A DNA stretch of 64,000 nt from CAIKMD01 sp036501365 (GCA_036501365.1 DASYAL010000027.1:16222-80221); one strand, 5' to 3'; positions 51,495 through 60,992 are shown, counted from the stretch's first letter. Numbers and translations: made by a program. Notes: generated by a model from the letters alone, not told the origin.

Positions 51495-54400
51495 ATGCCT
51501 TATGCGGACGCGACGCTAAGCGACGTCTACACCCAGAACTCGGGCGAGGTGTTCATCAGCGGCATCCAGGCCCTGGTGCGACTGCCGCTCGTCCAAATCG
51601 CGCGCGACCGCAAAGCCGGCCTCAATACCGCCGGCTATATATCCGGCTATCGCGGCTCGCCGCTCGGTGGCTACGACCTCGAGTTGCAGCGCGCCCATGC
51701 CTATCTCGACGCCGCTGGCGTGGTGGTTCGGCCGGCCATCAACGAGGAGATGGGCGCGACCGCGATCTGGGGCACGCAGCAGCTCCAACTCTCGCCCGGC
51801 GCGAAAAAGGACGGCGTCTTCGGCATCTGGTACGCCAAAGGCCCGGGCGTCGACCGCTCCGGCGATGTGCTGAAGCATGCCAACGCCGCCGGCAGCTCGA
51901 AACACGGCGGCGTGCTGTGCCTTGCCGGCGACGATCACGGCGCCAAATCCTCGACCATCCCGCATCAAAGCGATCACGCTTTCATGTCGGCGATCATCCC
52001 GGTGCTCTATCCCTCGGGTGTGCAGGAATTCGTGGGCCTGGGCCTCCTGGGGCTCGCCATGTCGCGCTATTCCGGTTGCTGGGTGGCGATGAAGGTGATC
52101 GCCGACACGGTCGAATCGAGCGCGACCGTCGATCTCACCGGTGAGCAGATCGACTTCGTCGCGCCGACGGATTTCCCGTTGCCCCCCGACGGTCTCAACC
52201 TGCGCTGGCCCGACGACCGCTGGACGCAGGATTACCGGCTGCAGAATTACAAAGGCTATGCCGCGATCGCTTTCGGCCGCGCCAACGGTATCGATCGCAT
52301 CATCCTCGACCCGCCGAACGCGCGCTTCGGTCTCGCCGCCTCGGGCAAGGCCTATGTCGATCTGCGCGAGGCGCTGGCCCTCTTGGGCATCGACGAGCGG
52401 GCGGCGGCGCAGATCGGACTGCGCCTCCTGAAGATCGGCATGCCCTGGCCGCTCGACCCGGTACGCATTCGCGAATTCTCGCAAGGGCTGCAAGAGATTC
52501 TTGTCGTCGAAGAACGGCGCGAAATGGTCGAAAACCAGATCAAGCAGCATCTCTTCAACTGGCATTCCGACCAGCGACCGCGCATCATCGGCAAGTTCGA
52601 TGAGAACGACAAGCCGTGCCTGCCTTTGGAGCACGAGATATCCGCCGAGATCATCGCCGATGTGCTGGTCACTCGGCTCGAACGCATCGATATGCCGAGC
52701 GATCTACGCGCCGCGATCAGCGCCAAGGCCGAGGCGATCCGCGCGCGCCGCAAGCGGCTCGACAACTACAAGCCGCCGACCACGCGTCTGCCCTATTACT
52801 GCCCGGGCTGCCCGCATAACACCTCGACGCGCGTGGTCGAGGGCAGTCGCGCCCTCGCCGGCATCGGCTGCCATTACATGGCGCAGTGGATGGACCGGAA
52901 CACCGAGACCTTCACCCAGATGGGCGGCGAAGGCGTGCCGTGGCTCGGCATCGCGCCTTTCACAGGCGAGAAGCATGTCTTCGCCAATCTCGGCGACGGC
53001 ACTTATGCGCATAGCGGCATCCTCGCGATCCGCCAGGCGGTCGCGTCCGGCGCCAACATCACCTACAAGATCCTCTTCAACGACGCGGTGGCGATGACCG
53101 GCGGTCAGACGGTCGATGCGCAAATGAATGTGCCGATGCTGATCCGCCAGATCGCCGACGAGGGCGTCCGAAAAATCTATCTCCTGACGCTCGAGCCCGA
53201 GCGCTATGCCGGGGTGTCATTGCCCAAGAGCGTCACCGTCGAGTCGCGCGACGCGATCGACCGGGTGATGCGCGAGCTGCGCGAGATTCCCGGTTGCACC
53301 GCGATCGTCTACGACCAGACCTGTGCCACCGAGCTGCGCCGCAAGCGCGCGCGCGGACTCGTGCCCCAGGCGGCATCGCGCCCCTATATCAATTCCGCGG
53401 TATGCGAGGGCTGCGGCGATTGCTCGGATCAGAGCAATTGCATCGCCATCGATCCGCTCGAGACCGAATTCGGCCGCAAGCGCGCGATCAACCAGTCGGC
53501 CTGCAATTCCGACCTCTCCTGTCTCAAGGGCTTCTGCCCATCCTTCGTCACCGTCACCGGTGGTACGGTCAGGAAGCAGGCAGGCGCACAATTGCCGGCG
53601 GTGGAACTGCCGGTGCCGATGACCGCCGAATTGCCGGCGGCCGAGACCTACAATATCGCGATCACCGGCGTTGGCGGCGGCGGCGTCCTCACCATCGGCC
53701 ATATCCTCGGCATGGCCGCGCATATCGACGGCATCGGCGCGCAGGTGCTCGACATCACCGGCCTCGCCCAGAAAGGCGGCGCGGTGGTAAGCCATGTCCG
53801 GCTCGCCCGCGAAGCGAAGACCATCGCGGCACAGCGCGTTCCAGCGGGCGGTGCGGATCTGCTGCTCGCAACCGATCTCGTCGTCGCTGCTTCGATCGAA
53901 GGGCGGCAGCTCATCTCCCGGGCCCGCAGCCGCGCCGTCATCGACACCCATGTGACGCCGGTTGCGAGCTTCATTCACAACCGCGATTTCGATTTCCAGG
54001 CGCCGGCGACCTTGGGCGAGATCGAGCGCGCCTTGCATGCGCCGCCGGCAAAGCTCGATTTCCACCGCCTCGCACTGCATGCTTTCGGCGATTCGATCGC
54101 CGCCAATATGATGCTGGTCGGCTGCGCCTATCAGCATGGCTGGCTGCCGCTCACCGAGCGCGCGCTGATCCGCGCCATCGAGCTCAACGGCGTCGCCGTC
54201 GCGCTCAACCTCGCCGCCTTCCGCTGGGGCCGCTTCATCGCCGCCTTCCCCAACCGCGTTGACACGCTGATCGCGGAAGAGGAACTGCAGCGGCCGCTCG
54301 CGGCGATGAGCCTCGACGAAATCATTGCCCATCGCGCCCGCCATCTCGCCGCCTATCAGAACGAACGGCTGGTGCAGCGCTACCGCACGCGCATCGCGCA

Positions 54401-54974
54401 AATCCGCGCGCTCGATGCCAAGCTCGGCCGGGACGAGGAACTTACCCGCGCGGTCGCGATCAATTACGCCAAGCTGCTTGCCTACAAGGACGAATACGAA
54501 GTGGCGCGGCTCTTCGCCGACCCGGCCTTTCAGGCAGGGCTCGACGAGACCTTCGAGGGCAAGACCAAGCTCGCCTTCCATCTCGCGCCGCCGCTGCTGT
54601 CGCGGCTCGATCCCAATATCGGCCGGCCGCGCAAGATCGAATTCGGTGCGTGGATCGTGCCGGTGTTCCGTATGCTCGCGTCACTGCGCGGCTTGCGCGG
54701 CACGCCGCTCGACATCTTCGGCTATGGCGCCGAGCGGCGGCGCGAGCGCGGCCTGATCGCGACCTATGAGCGCGGCCTCGACCGAATCGCCGCGACGCTC
54801 TGCGCCGAGAACTATGCCTGCGCGGTGGCGCTGGCGGCGCTGCCCGATCAGGTGCGCGGCTTCGGCCCGGTGAAGATGAAGGCCATCGACCGGTTCGAGC
54901 GCGAATGGCGGACGCTCGCGGATCGACTGCTGCATCCGTCCTCGCCGAGCACCCAGCCAGCGCGCGCCGCGTGA
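51495..54974 (+). CDS. Fused indolepyruvate/2-oxoacid:ferredoxin oxidoreductase (IorAB-like)
   Basis: The protein has 1159 residues, the alpha and gamma/beta parts being fused as in aerobic proteobacterial enzymes. The N-terminal pyrimidine domain has GYISGYRGSPLGGYDLELQ. The TPP domain around residues 435-560 has YYCPGCPHNTSTR and GDGTYAHSGI. Ferredoxin-like cysteines are in CEGCGDCSDQSNC and CNSDLSCLKGFCPSF. The last 500 residues hold the gamma domain (ITGVGGGGVLTIGHILGM, LAQKGGAVVSHVRLA) and a C-terminal extension. It decarboxylates 2-oxoacids to acyl-CoA, reducing ferredoxin. It starts an operon with isovaleryl-CoA dehydrogenase, so 4-methyl-2-oxopentanoate is a likely substrate here. Confidence 0.88.
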   Translation: MPYADATLSDVYTQNSGEVFISGIQALVRLPLVQIARDRKAGLNTAGYISGYRGSPLGGYDLELQRAHAYLDAAGVVVRPAINEEMGATAIWGTQQLQLSPGAKKDGVFGIWYAKGPGVDRSGDVLKHANAAGSSKHGGVLCLAGDDHGAKSSTIPHQSDHAFMSAIIPVLYPSGVQEFVGLGLLGLAMSRYSGCWVAMKVIADTVESSATVDLTGEQIDFVAPTDFPLPPDGLNLRWPDDRWTQDYRLQNYKGYAAIAFGRANGIDRIILDPPNARFGLAASGKAYVDLREALALLGIDERAAAQIGLRLLKIGMPWPLDPVRIREFSQGLQEILVVEERREMVENQIKQHLFNWHSDQRPRIIGKFDENDKPCLPLEHEISAEIIADVLVTRLERIDMPSDLRAAISAKAEAIRARRKRLDNYKPPTTRLPYYCPGCPHNTSTRVVEGSRALAGIGCHYMAQWMDRNTETFTQMGGEGVPWLGIAPFTGEKHVFANLGDGTYAHSGILAIRQAVASGANITYKILFNDAVAMTGGQTVDAQMNVPMLIRQIADEGVRKIYLLTLEPERYAGVSLPKSVTVESRDAIDRVMRELREIPGCTAIVYDQTCATELRRKRARGLVPQAASRPYINSAVCEGCGDCSDQSNCIAIDPLETEFGRKRAINQSACNSDLSCLKGFCPSFVTVTGGTVRKQAGAQLPAVELPVPMTAELPAAETYNIAITGVGGGGVLTIGHILGMAAHIDGIGAQVLDITGLAQKGGAVVSHVRLAREAKTIAAQRVPAGGADLLLATDLVVAASIEGRQLISRARSRAVIDTHVTPVASFIHNRDFDFQAPATLGEIERALHAPPAKLDFHRLALHAFGDSIAANMMLVGCAYQHGWLPLTERALIRAIELNGVAVALNLAAFRWGRFIAAFPNRVDTLIAEEELQRPLAAMSLDEIIAHRARHLAAYQNERLVQRYRTRIAQIRALDAKLGRDEELTRAVAINYAKLLAYKDEYEVARLFADPAFQAGLDETFEGKTKLAFHLAPPLLSRLDPNIGRPRKIEFGAWIVPVFRMLASLRGLRGTPLDIFGYGAERRRERGLIATYERGLDRIAATLCAENYACAVALAALPDQVRGFGPVKMKAIDRFEREWRTLADRLLHPSSPSTQPARAA

Positions 54975-54993
54975 TTTGAGCCCGGAGAGAATT

Positions 54994-56163
54994 TTGCCCA
55001 ACGCCGTACCCGGTCTCGATTTCGATCTCGGCTCCGAGATCGATCTGCTGCGCGAATCGGTGCGCGGCTTCGCCGAAAGCGAGATCGCCCCGCGTGCGGC
55101 CGCGATCGACCGCAACGACGAATTCCCGCGCGATCTCTGGCCGAAGATGGGCGCGCTCGGCCTTTTAGGCATCACCGTCGAGGAGGAGTTCGATGGCGCC
55201 GGCATGGGCTATCTCGCCCATGTCGTCGCAATGGAGGAGATCAGCCGCGCCTCGGCCTCGGTCGGCCTGTCCTACGGCGCGCATAGCAATCTCTGCGTCA
55301 ACCAGATCCGGCGCAGTGGCAGCGAGGTGCAGAAGCGATTCCACCTGCCGAAACTGATCGACGGCACGCATGTAGGCGCGCTCGCGATGAGCGAGACCGG
55401 CGCCGGCTCTGACGTCGTCGCGCTGACCACCCGCGCCGAGAAGAAAGGCGACCGCTTCGTCCTTAATGGCAGCAAGATGTGGATCACCAACGGTGCCTAT
55501 GCCGACGTGCTGGTGGTTTATGCCAAGACCGAGCCCAAGGGCGGCTCGCGCGGCATCAGCGCCTTCATCGTCGAGAAAGGCATGAAGGGCTTCGTGCCGG
55601 CGCAGAAGCTTGACAAGCTCGGCATGCGCGGCTCGCCGACCTCGGAGCTGGTCTTCACTGATTGCGAGGTGCCGGGGGAGAATCTCCTGGGGCCGGTGAA
55701 CGAAGGCGTGAAGGTGCTGATGAGCGGCCTCGATTACGAGCGCGCCGTGCTCGCTGCCGGGCCTGTCGGCATCATGCAGGCCTGTCTCGATCTCGTGCTG
55801 CCTTACGTGCACGAACGCAAGCAGTTCGGTCAGGCGATCGGCGAGTTCCAGCTCATGCAGGGCAAAATCGCCGACATGTATACGAGTCTCGCCGCGAGCC
55901 GCGCCTATGTCTACGCGGTGGCGCGCGCCTGCGATCGCAATGCGATCACACGGCGCGATGCGGCGGGCGCCATCCTCTACGCCGCCGAAAATGCCACGCA
56001 GATGGCGCTGCAGGCGATCCAGGCGCTGGGCGGCATGGGCTATATCAACGAATCGCCAGCGGGACGGCTGTTGCGCGACGCCAAGCTCTACGAGATCGGC
56101 GCCGGTACCTCGGAGATCCGCCGCATGCTGATCGGCCGCGAACTCTTCGACGAGACCGCATGA
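54994..56163 (+). CDS. liuA: Isovaleryl-CoA dehydrogenase
   Basis: From TTG 54994 the protein has 389 residues; GGAGAG sits 6 bases ahead of this TTG, so it was preferred over TTG 54976. It is an acyl-CoA dehydrogenase: LAMSETGAGSDVVALTTRAE, WITNGAYADVLVVYAKT and KLYEIGAGTSEIRRMLIGRE. The segment GLDYERAVLAAGPVGIMQAC carries the catalytic Glu position special to isovaleryl-CoA dehydrogenases, and the tail QFGQAIGEFQLMQGKIADMY also matches them. It oxidises isovaleryl-CoA to methylcrotonyl-CoA with ETF as acceptor. Its stop overlaps the next start (ATGA). Confidence 0.9.
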   Translation: MPNAVPGLDFDLGSEIDLLRESVRGFAESEIAPRAAAIDRNDEFPRDLWPKMGALGLLGITVEEEFDGAGMGYLAHVVAMEEISRASASVGLSYGAHSNLCVNQIRRSGSEVQKRFHLPKLIDGTHVGALAMSETGAGSDVVALTTRAEKKGDRFVLNGSKMWITNGAYADVLVVYAKTEPKGGSRGISAFIVEKGMKGFVPAQKLDKLGMRGSPTSELVFTDCEVPGENLLGPVNEGVKVLMSGLDYERAVLAAGPVGIMQACLDLVLPYVHERKQFGQAIGEFQLMQGKIADMYTSLAASRAYVYAVARACDRNAITRRDAAGAILYAAENATQMALQAIQALGGMGYINESPAGRLLRDAKLYEIGAGTSEIRRMLIGRELFDETA

Positions 56164-57773
56164 TGACCATGCCGCTCAAGACCGCCATCGACCGCAACAC
56201 CGACACCTTCCGTGCCAACGCGCAGGCGATGCGCGCGTTGGTCGCCGATCTCAAGGGCAAGCTCGCGGCGATCGCGCAAGGCGGCGGCGAAGCCGCGCGG
56301 CAGCGCCATCTCGCCCGCGGCAAGCTGCTGCCGCGCGATCGCGTCCAGGCGCTGATCGATCCCGGCGCACCGTTCCTCGAATTGTCGCCGCTCGCGGGCC
56401 ATGGCCTTTATGACGAAGAAGTGCCGGCCGGCGGCATCGTCGCCGGCATCGCACCGATCATGGGCCGCGAATGCGTGATCGTCGCCAACGACGCGACGGT
56501 GAAAGGCGGCACCTATTATCCGGTCACGGTGAAGAAGCATCTGCGCGCGCAGGAGATCGCGCGGCAGAACCGCCTGCCCTGCCTCTATCTCGTCGATTCG
56601 GGCGGCGCGCATCTGCCGAGCCAAGACGAGGTCTTTCCCGACCGCGAGCATTTCGGACGCATCTTCTATAACCAGGCGACGCTGTCCGCGGCGGGCATTC
56701 CGCAGATCGCGCTGGTGATGGGCTCGTGCACCGCGGGCGGCGCCTATGTGCCGGCGATGGCCGATGAGGCGATCATCGTTCAGGGCGAAGGCACGATCTT
56801 CCTCGGCGGCCCGCCGCTGGTCAAAGCCGCGACCGGCGAGGTGGTGAGCGCGGAAGAGCTTGGCGGCGCCGAGCTTCACACCCGCGTCTCGGGCGTTGCC
56901 GATTATCTCGCGCGCAGCGACGGCGAGGCGCTCGGCATCGCGCGGCGCATCGTCGGCAACCTCAACCGCATAAAGCGCGCAAGCCTCGATATCGTTGCGC
57001 CGCAAGAGCCGCTCTACGACGCGCAAGAAATCTATGGCGTCGTGCCCAGCGACACACGCAAGAGCTACGACGTACGCGAGATCATCGCCCGACTGGTCGA
57101 TGGCAGCGTCTTCGACGAGTTCAAGCCGCTCTACGGCCCGACCCTCGTCACCGGTTTCGCCCGGCTCTGGGGCTATCCCATCGGCATCGTCGCCAACAAC
57201 GGCGTGCTGTTCTCCGAAAGCGCGCTCAAAGGTGCGCATTTCATCGAGCTCTGCGCTCAGCGCGGCATGCCGCTGGTGTTCCTGCAGAACATCACCGGCT
57301 TCATGGTCGGCAAGAAATACGAGGCGGGTGGCATCGCCAAGGACGGCGCCAAGATGGTGACCGCAGTCGCCTGCGCCGCAGTGCCGAAATTCACCGTCAT
57401 CATCGGCGGCAGTTTCGGCGCCGGCAATTATGCCATGGCCGGCCGCGCTTACGACCCGCGCTTCCTCTTCGCCTGGCCCAATGCGCGCATCTCGGTGATG
57501 GGTGGCGAGCAGGCCGCCAATGTCCTCGCGACGGTGCGGCGCGACGGGTTCGAGGCGCGTGGCGAAAGCTGGAGCGCCGAGGCCGAGGAAGCCTTCAAGG
57601 CACCGATCCGCGCACAATACGAGACCCAGGGCCATCCCTATTACGCGAGCGCTCGGCTCTGGGACGACGGCATCATCGATCCCGCCGATACCCGCCGCGT
57701 GCTGGCGCTGGCGATCTCGGCGAGCCTCAATGCGCCGATCGGCCGGACAAAATTCGGCGTCTTCCGGATGTGA
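56160..57773 (+). CDS. liuB: Methylcrotonyl-CoA carboxylase beta (carboxyltransferase) subunit
   Basis: The protein has 537 residues. ATG 56160 overlaps the upstream stop; ATGs at 56163 and 56169 follow at once. Carboxyltransferase features: CLYLVDSGGAHLPSQDEVFP, VMGSCTAGGAYVPAMADEA, FLQNITGFMVGKKYEAGGIA and SFGAGNYAMAGRAYDPRFLF. It transfers the carboxyl from biotin to 3-methylcrotonyl-CoA, giving 3-methylglutaconyl-CoA. It overlaps the alpha-subunit gene by GTGA. No methylglutaconyl-CoA hydratase gene (liuC) sits between B and D, unlike many liu operons. Confidence 0.92.
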   Translation: MMTMPLKTAIDRNTDTFRANAQAMRALVADLKGKLAAIAQGGGEAARQRHLARGKLLPRDRVQALIDPGAPFLELSPLAGHGLYDEEVPAGGIVAGIAPIMGRECVIVANDATVKGGTYYPVTVKKHLRAQEIARQNRLPCLYLVDSGGAHLPSQDEVFPDREHFGRIFYNQATLSAAGIPQIALVMGSCTAGGAYVPAMADEAIIVQGEGTIFLGGPPLVKAATGEVVSAEELGGAELHTRVSGVADYLARSDGEALGIARRIVGNLNRIKRASLDIVAPQEPLYDAQEIYGVVPSDTRKSYDVREIIARLVDGSVFDEFKPLYGPTLVTGFARLWGYPIGIVANNGVLFSESALKGAHFIELCAQRGMPLVFLQNITGFMVGKKYEAGGIAKDGAKMVTAVACAAVPKFTVIIGGSFGAGNYAMAGRAYDPRFLFAWPNARISVMGGEQAANVLATVRRDGFEARGESWSAEAEEAFKAPIRAQYETQGHPYYASARLWDDGIIDPADTRRVLALAISASLNAPIGRTKFGVFRM

Positions 57774-59710
57774 GCGCGCTTTTTGCCAAAATCCTGATCG
57801 CCAATCGCGGCGAGATCGCCTGCCGCATCATGCGCACGGCGAAGCGGCTCGGCATCGCCACGGTCGCGGTCTATTCCGAGGCCGACGCCGGCGCGCTGCA
57901 TGTGGCGATGGCCGACGAGACGATCCCGATCGGCCCGCCGCCGGCGCGCGACAGCTATCTCGACATCGCGCGCATCATCGATGCGGCGAGGCGCAGCGGC
58001 GCGCAGGCCATCCATCCTGGCTACGGCTTCCTCTCCGAGAATGCCGATCTCGCCGCCGCTTGCGAGGCCGCGGGCATCGTCTTCATCGGCCCGCCCGCCG
58101 CCGCGATCCGGGCCATGGGCTCGAAAGCCGAAGCCAAGGCGCTGATGGCGAGGGCTGGCGTGCCGCTGGTGCCCGGCTATCACGGCGCCGAGCAGAACGA
58201 CGAGCGGCTGACGCAAGAAGCCGGCGCCATCGGCTATCCGGTGCTGCTCAAAGCCTCGTCGGGCGGTGGCGGCAAGGGCATGCGCATCGTGACGCGGCCA
58301 AGCGATTTGCTGGCCGCGCTGGCGGCAGCGCGGCGCGAGGCGAAAGCGGCATTCGGCGACGACCGGCTGCTGATCGAGAAATACCTCATCGATCCGCGAC
58401 ATATCGAAATGCAGGTCTTTGCAGACAGCCATGGCAATGTCGTGCATCTCTTCGAGCGCGATTGTTCGATCCAACGACGCCACCAGAAGCTGATCGAGGA
58501 AGCGCCGGCGCCGGGTTTGAGCGACGCGCAACGGCAACAGCTCAGCACCCTCGCGATCGCCGCGGCGCGCGTGGTCGATTATCGTGGCGCCGGCACCATC
58601 GAACTCGTTTCCGTCGCCGGCCAATTCTATTTCATCGAAATGAATACGCGGCTCCAGGTCGAGCATGTCGCGACCGAGATGATCACCGGCCTCGACCTCG
58701 TCGAATGGCAGATCCGCGTCGCCGCCGGCGAAGCCTTGCCGCTGACCCAGGCGGCGATCGTACGCCATGGACACGCCATCGAGGCGCGGCTCTATGCCGA
58801 AGACCCGGCGCACGATTACCTGCCGAGCGCGGGACCGCTGGCGCTGCTGCGTTTTCCCGCGCCGAGCGACACCCTGCGCGTCGAGACGGGCTTTCGCCAG
58901 GGCGACCGCGTCAGCCCTTATTACGACGCGCTGATCGCCAAGCTGATCGCTTGGGGCGAGACGCGCGAGGTCGCGCTGGAGCGGCTGCGCGCGGCGCTGG
59001 CGGAAATGCGGATGGCAGGCGTCGTCAGCAATCGCGAGCTGCTGCAGCGCATCCTCGCGCATCCCGATTTCGTCGCGCGGGCCGGCGATACTGGCTTCAT
59101 CGCACGGCATCACGATGCGCTGCTACCGCCGGCCGAGGTGCCGCTGGCGGCGCTCGCCACGGCAGGGCTGAGCATCTTGCGCGGCCAACCGCAACCCTCG
59201 GGCGATCCGCATTCGCCGTGGCAAAGCCGCGACGGCTGGCGCCTTGGCGGCGCGGCCAGCGACGTGTTCCGCTTCCGCTCCGGCGAACACCTGCACGAAC
59301 TGCGGCTCACCTATACGCCGAGCGGCTATCGCGGCGAGAGCGACGGCCAGTGTCTCGAGTTCGGGTCCGGCGTAGCGGATGCCGCAGTTGTGCGGCTCGG
59401 CAACGAGTTTTGGGTCATCCTGCCCGACGCCGCCTGCCGCCTGACCTATCTCGATCCGCTTGCGCCGAGCGAACAAGCCAATGCCAGCGCCGGCAAGATC
59501 GTCGCGCCGATGCCCGGCAAGGTGAGCGCGGTGCTTGTCTCGCCGGGCGCAACCGTGCAACGCGGCCAGACGTTGATGGTGATCGAAGCCATGAAGATGG
59601 AGCACGCCATCACGGCGCCAACCGACGGCGTGGTCGAAGCCGTCGCTTTCGCGCCGGGCGCGCTCGTCGAGGAAGGCGTCGAGCTGGTGAGAATGAAGGG
59701 CAAGCCATGA
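57770..59710 (+). CDS. liuD: Methylcrotonyl-CoA carboxylase alpha (biotin carboxylase/BCCP) subunit
   Basis: The protein has 646 residues and starts with GTG inside the GTGA overlap. The biotin carboxylase domain begins FAKILIANRGEIACRIMRTA. The ATP-grasp glycine loop is KASSGGGGKGMRIV; the metal/ATP site lies in EMNTRLQVEHVATEMITG. A BT domain follows, and the C-terminal biotinyl domain has VIEAMKMEHAITAP with the biotin-carrying Lys at residue 609. The two subunits form the alpha6-beta6 carboxylase of leucine breakdown. The stop overlaps a small downstream gene (ATGA). Confidence 0.92.
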   Translation: MSALFAKILIANRGEIACRIMRTAKRLGIATVAVYSEADAGALHVAMADETIPIGPPPARDSYLDIARIIDAARRSGAQAIHPGYGFLSENADLAAACEAAGIVFIGPPAAAIRAMGSKAEAKALMARAGVPLVPGYHGAEQNDERLTQEAGAIGYPVLLKASSGGGGKGMRIVTRPSDLLAALAAARREAKAAFGDDRLLIEKYLIDPRHIEMQVFADSHGNVVHLFERDCSIQRRHQKLIEEAPAPGLSDAQRQQLSTLAIAAARVVDYRGAGTIELVSVAGQFYFIEMNTRLQVEHVATEMITGLDLVEWQIRVAAGEALPLTQAAIVRHGHAIEARLYAEDPAHDYLPSAGPLALLRFPAPSDTLRVETGFRQGDRVSPYYDALIAKLIAWGETREVALERLRAALAEMRMAGVVSNRELLQRILAHPDFVARAGDTGFIARHHDALLPPAEVPLAALATAGLSILRGQPQPSGDPHSPWQSRDGWRLGGAASDVFRFRSGEHLHELRLTYTPSGYRGESDGQCLEFGSGVADAAVVRLGNEFWVILPDAACRLTYLDPLAPSEQANASAGKIVAPMPGKVSAVLVSPGATVQRGQTLMVIEAMKMEHAITAPTDGVVEAVAFAPGALVEEGVELVRMKGKP

Positions 59711-59856
59711 TCCGCAAACTCAAATCCGGACAATACCGGCTCTATTCGCGTAAGACCGATCCGAAGACCGGTCGGCGGCGCAATCTCGGCACCTTCGGCA
59801 GCCGCGGCGCCGCGGAAAAGCACGAACGCGCGGTGCAATATTTCAAGCGTCACTGA
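59707..59856 (+). CDS. Small basic 49-residue protein coupled to liuD
   Basis: The ATG overlaps the liuD stop (ATGA), so translation coupling is expected. The 49 residues are strongly basic (MIRKLKSGQYRLYSRKTDPK at the start, FKRH at the end), with no membrane segment or signal. The pattern of a Tyr-Arg-rich beta hairpin, GRRRNLGTFGSRGAAE and a short helix is reminiscent of a small conserved family seen in proteobacteria whose function is not known. It may bind nucleic acid, judging only by charge. It was not carried by any longer functional frame. Confidence 0.75.
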   Translation: MIRKLKSGQYRLYSRKTDPKTGRRRNLGTFGSRGAAEKHERAVQYFKRH

Positions 59857-59919
59857 CCTGCCGGCAAATTGACGCGCTCCGGGGTGCATGCTACCGAGCC
59901 TGCAAACCGGGGCGGGAGC

Positions 59920-60963
59920 ATGGGTTTTCGCGTCACGCTCAAACCGAGCGGCCACAGTTTCGAAGCGGCGGAAGCGAAGAATGTTCTGGCTTCCGCGCTC
60001 GAAGCCGGATTCAACCTGCCCTATAGCTGCCGCGCCGGCGGCTGCTCGACCTGCAAGGCCCGCATCCTCGAGGGCCAAGTCGATCACGCGCTTTCGACCG
60101 ACACCTACCTGCCGCAATCCCTGCGTGACCAGGGCTTCGCCCTCCTCTGCCAAGCGAAGCCGCTGAGTGACCTCACCGTCGAGATCGAGGAGCTGACGCT
60201 CCACCTCGCCAAGCCGAACGTCGTGCCGTGCCGCGTCAAGCAGATCCGCAAGCTCGCGCCCGATGTCGTCGCGCTCCACCTACGCACGCCCTACAACGAC
60301 AACATGCTCTTTGCCGCCGGACAGTATGTCGATTTCCTTCTCGAAGGCGGCAAGCGCCGTTCTTATTCCATTGCCAACGCGCCGATGCTCGCAGGCGGCA
60401 TGATGGATCTCGAGATTCATATCCGCCACTCGCCCGGCGGTCTCTTCACCGATCGCATCTTCGGCAAGCTCAAGCCCAGTGAGGTGCTGCGCTTCGAAGG
60501 GCCGCTCGGTACTTTCTATCTGCGCGAAGGCAGCGCGAGACCGATCATCTTCCTGGCGAGCGGCACGGGCTTCGGCCCGATCAAAGCGATCATCGAATAC
60601 GCGTTGCGGCGTAACCTGTCAGCGCAGCGGCCAATCGCGCTCTATTGGGGCTGTCGCGCGCGCCGAGATCTCTACATGCTCGACCTGCCCGAGCGCTGGG
60701 CGAGCGAGGCGCCGAGCTTCCGCTTCGTGCCGGTGTTGTCGGATGCGCCGCCCGAAGATACCTGGACCGGCCGTACCGGCTTCGTCCATCGTGCGGTGAT
60801 GGTGGATTTCCCCGACCTCTCGGGCCATCAGGTCTATGCGTGCGGCGCGCCGGTCATGGTCGACGCGGCGCGGCGCGATTTCGCGGTGCAATGCGGCCTG
60901 CCCCCCGGCGAATTCTTCGCCGACGCGTTCCTGACCGAGGCGGAACTCGCCGCGGCATCGTGA
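59920..60963 (+). CDS. Ferredoxin-FAD-NAD(P)H oxidoreductase (oxygenase reductase, CDP-6-deoxyglucoseen-reductase-like)
   Basis: From ATG 59920 the protein has 347 residues, preceded by GGGCGGGAG. The N-terminal plant-type [2Fe-2S] domain has Cys37, Cys42, Cys45 (SCRAGGCSTC) and Cys77. The FAD domain has KRRSYSIANAP (Arg-x-Tyr-Ser), and the NAD domain has IIFLASGTGFGPIKAI and ending VYACGAPVMVDAA. The same order occurs in phenol hydroxylase and benzoate dioxygenase reductases and in Ascd-type enzymes. It is the only visible electron donor for the six Rieske oxygenases of the window. It is preceded by the leucine operon and followed by a VOC protein. Confidence 0.85.
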   Translation: MGFRVTLKPSGHSFEAAEAKNVLASALEAGFNLPYSCRAGGCSTCKARILEGQVDHALSTDTYLPQSLRDQGFALLCQAKPLSDLTVEIEELTLHLAKPNVVPCRVKQIRKLAPDVVALHLRTPYNDNMLFAAGQYVDFLLEGGKRRSYSIANAPMLAGGMMDLEIHIRHSPGGLFTDRIFGKLKPSEVLRFEGPLGTFYLREGSARPIIFLASGTGFGPIKAIIEYALRRNLSAQRPIALYWGCRARRDLYMLDLPERWASEAPSFRFVPVLSDAPPEDTWTGRTGFVHRAVMVDFPDLSGHQVYACGAPVMVDAARRDFAVQCGLPPGEFFADAFLTEAELAAAS

Positions 60964-60992
60964 TATAATGCCGGCATTCGAGGGAGGCGCCG

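Noticed and set aside
56088..57635. 515-codon minus-strand frame opposite the carboxylase beta subunit
   Set aside because: Antisense shadow of a highly conserved gene; residue composition is typical of reverse frames.
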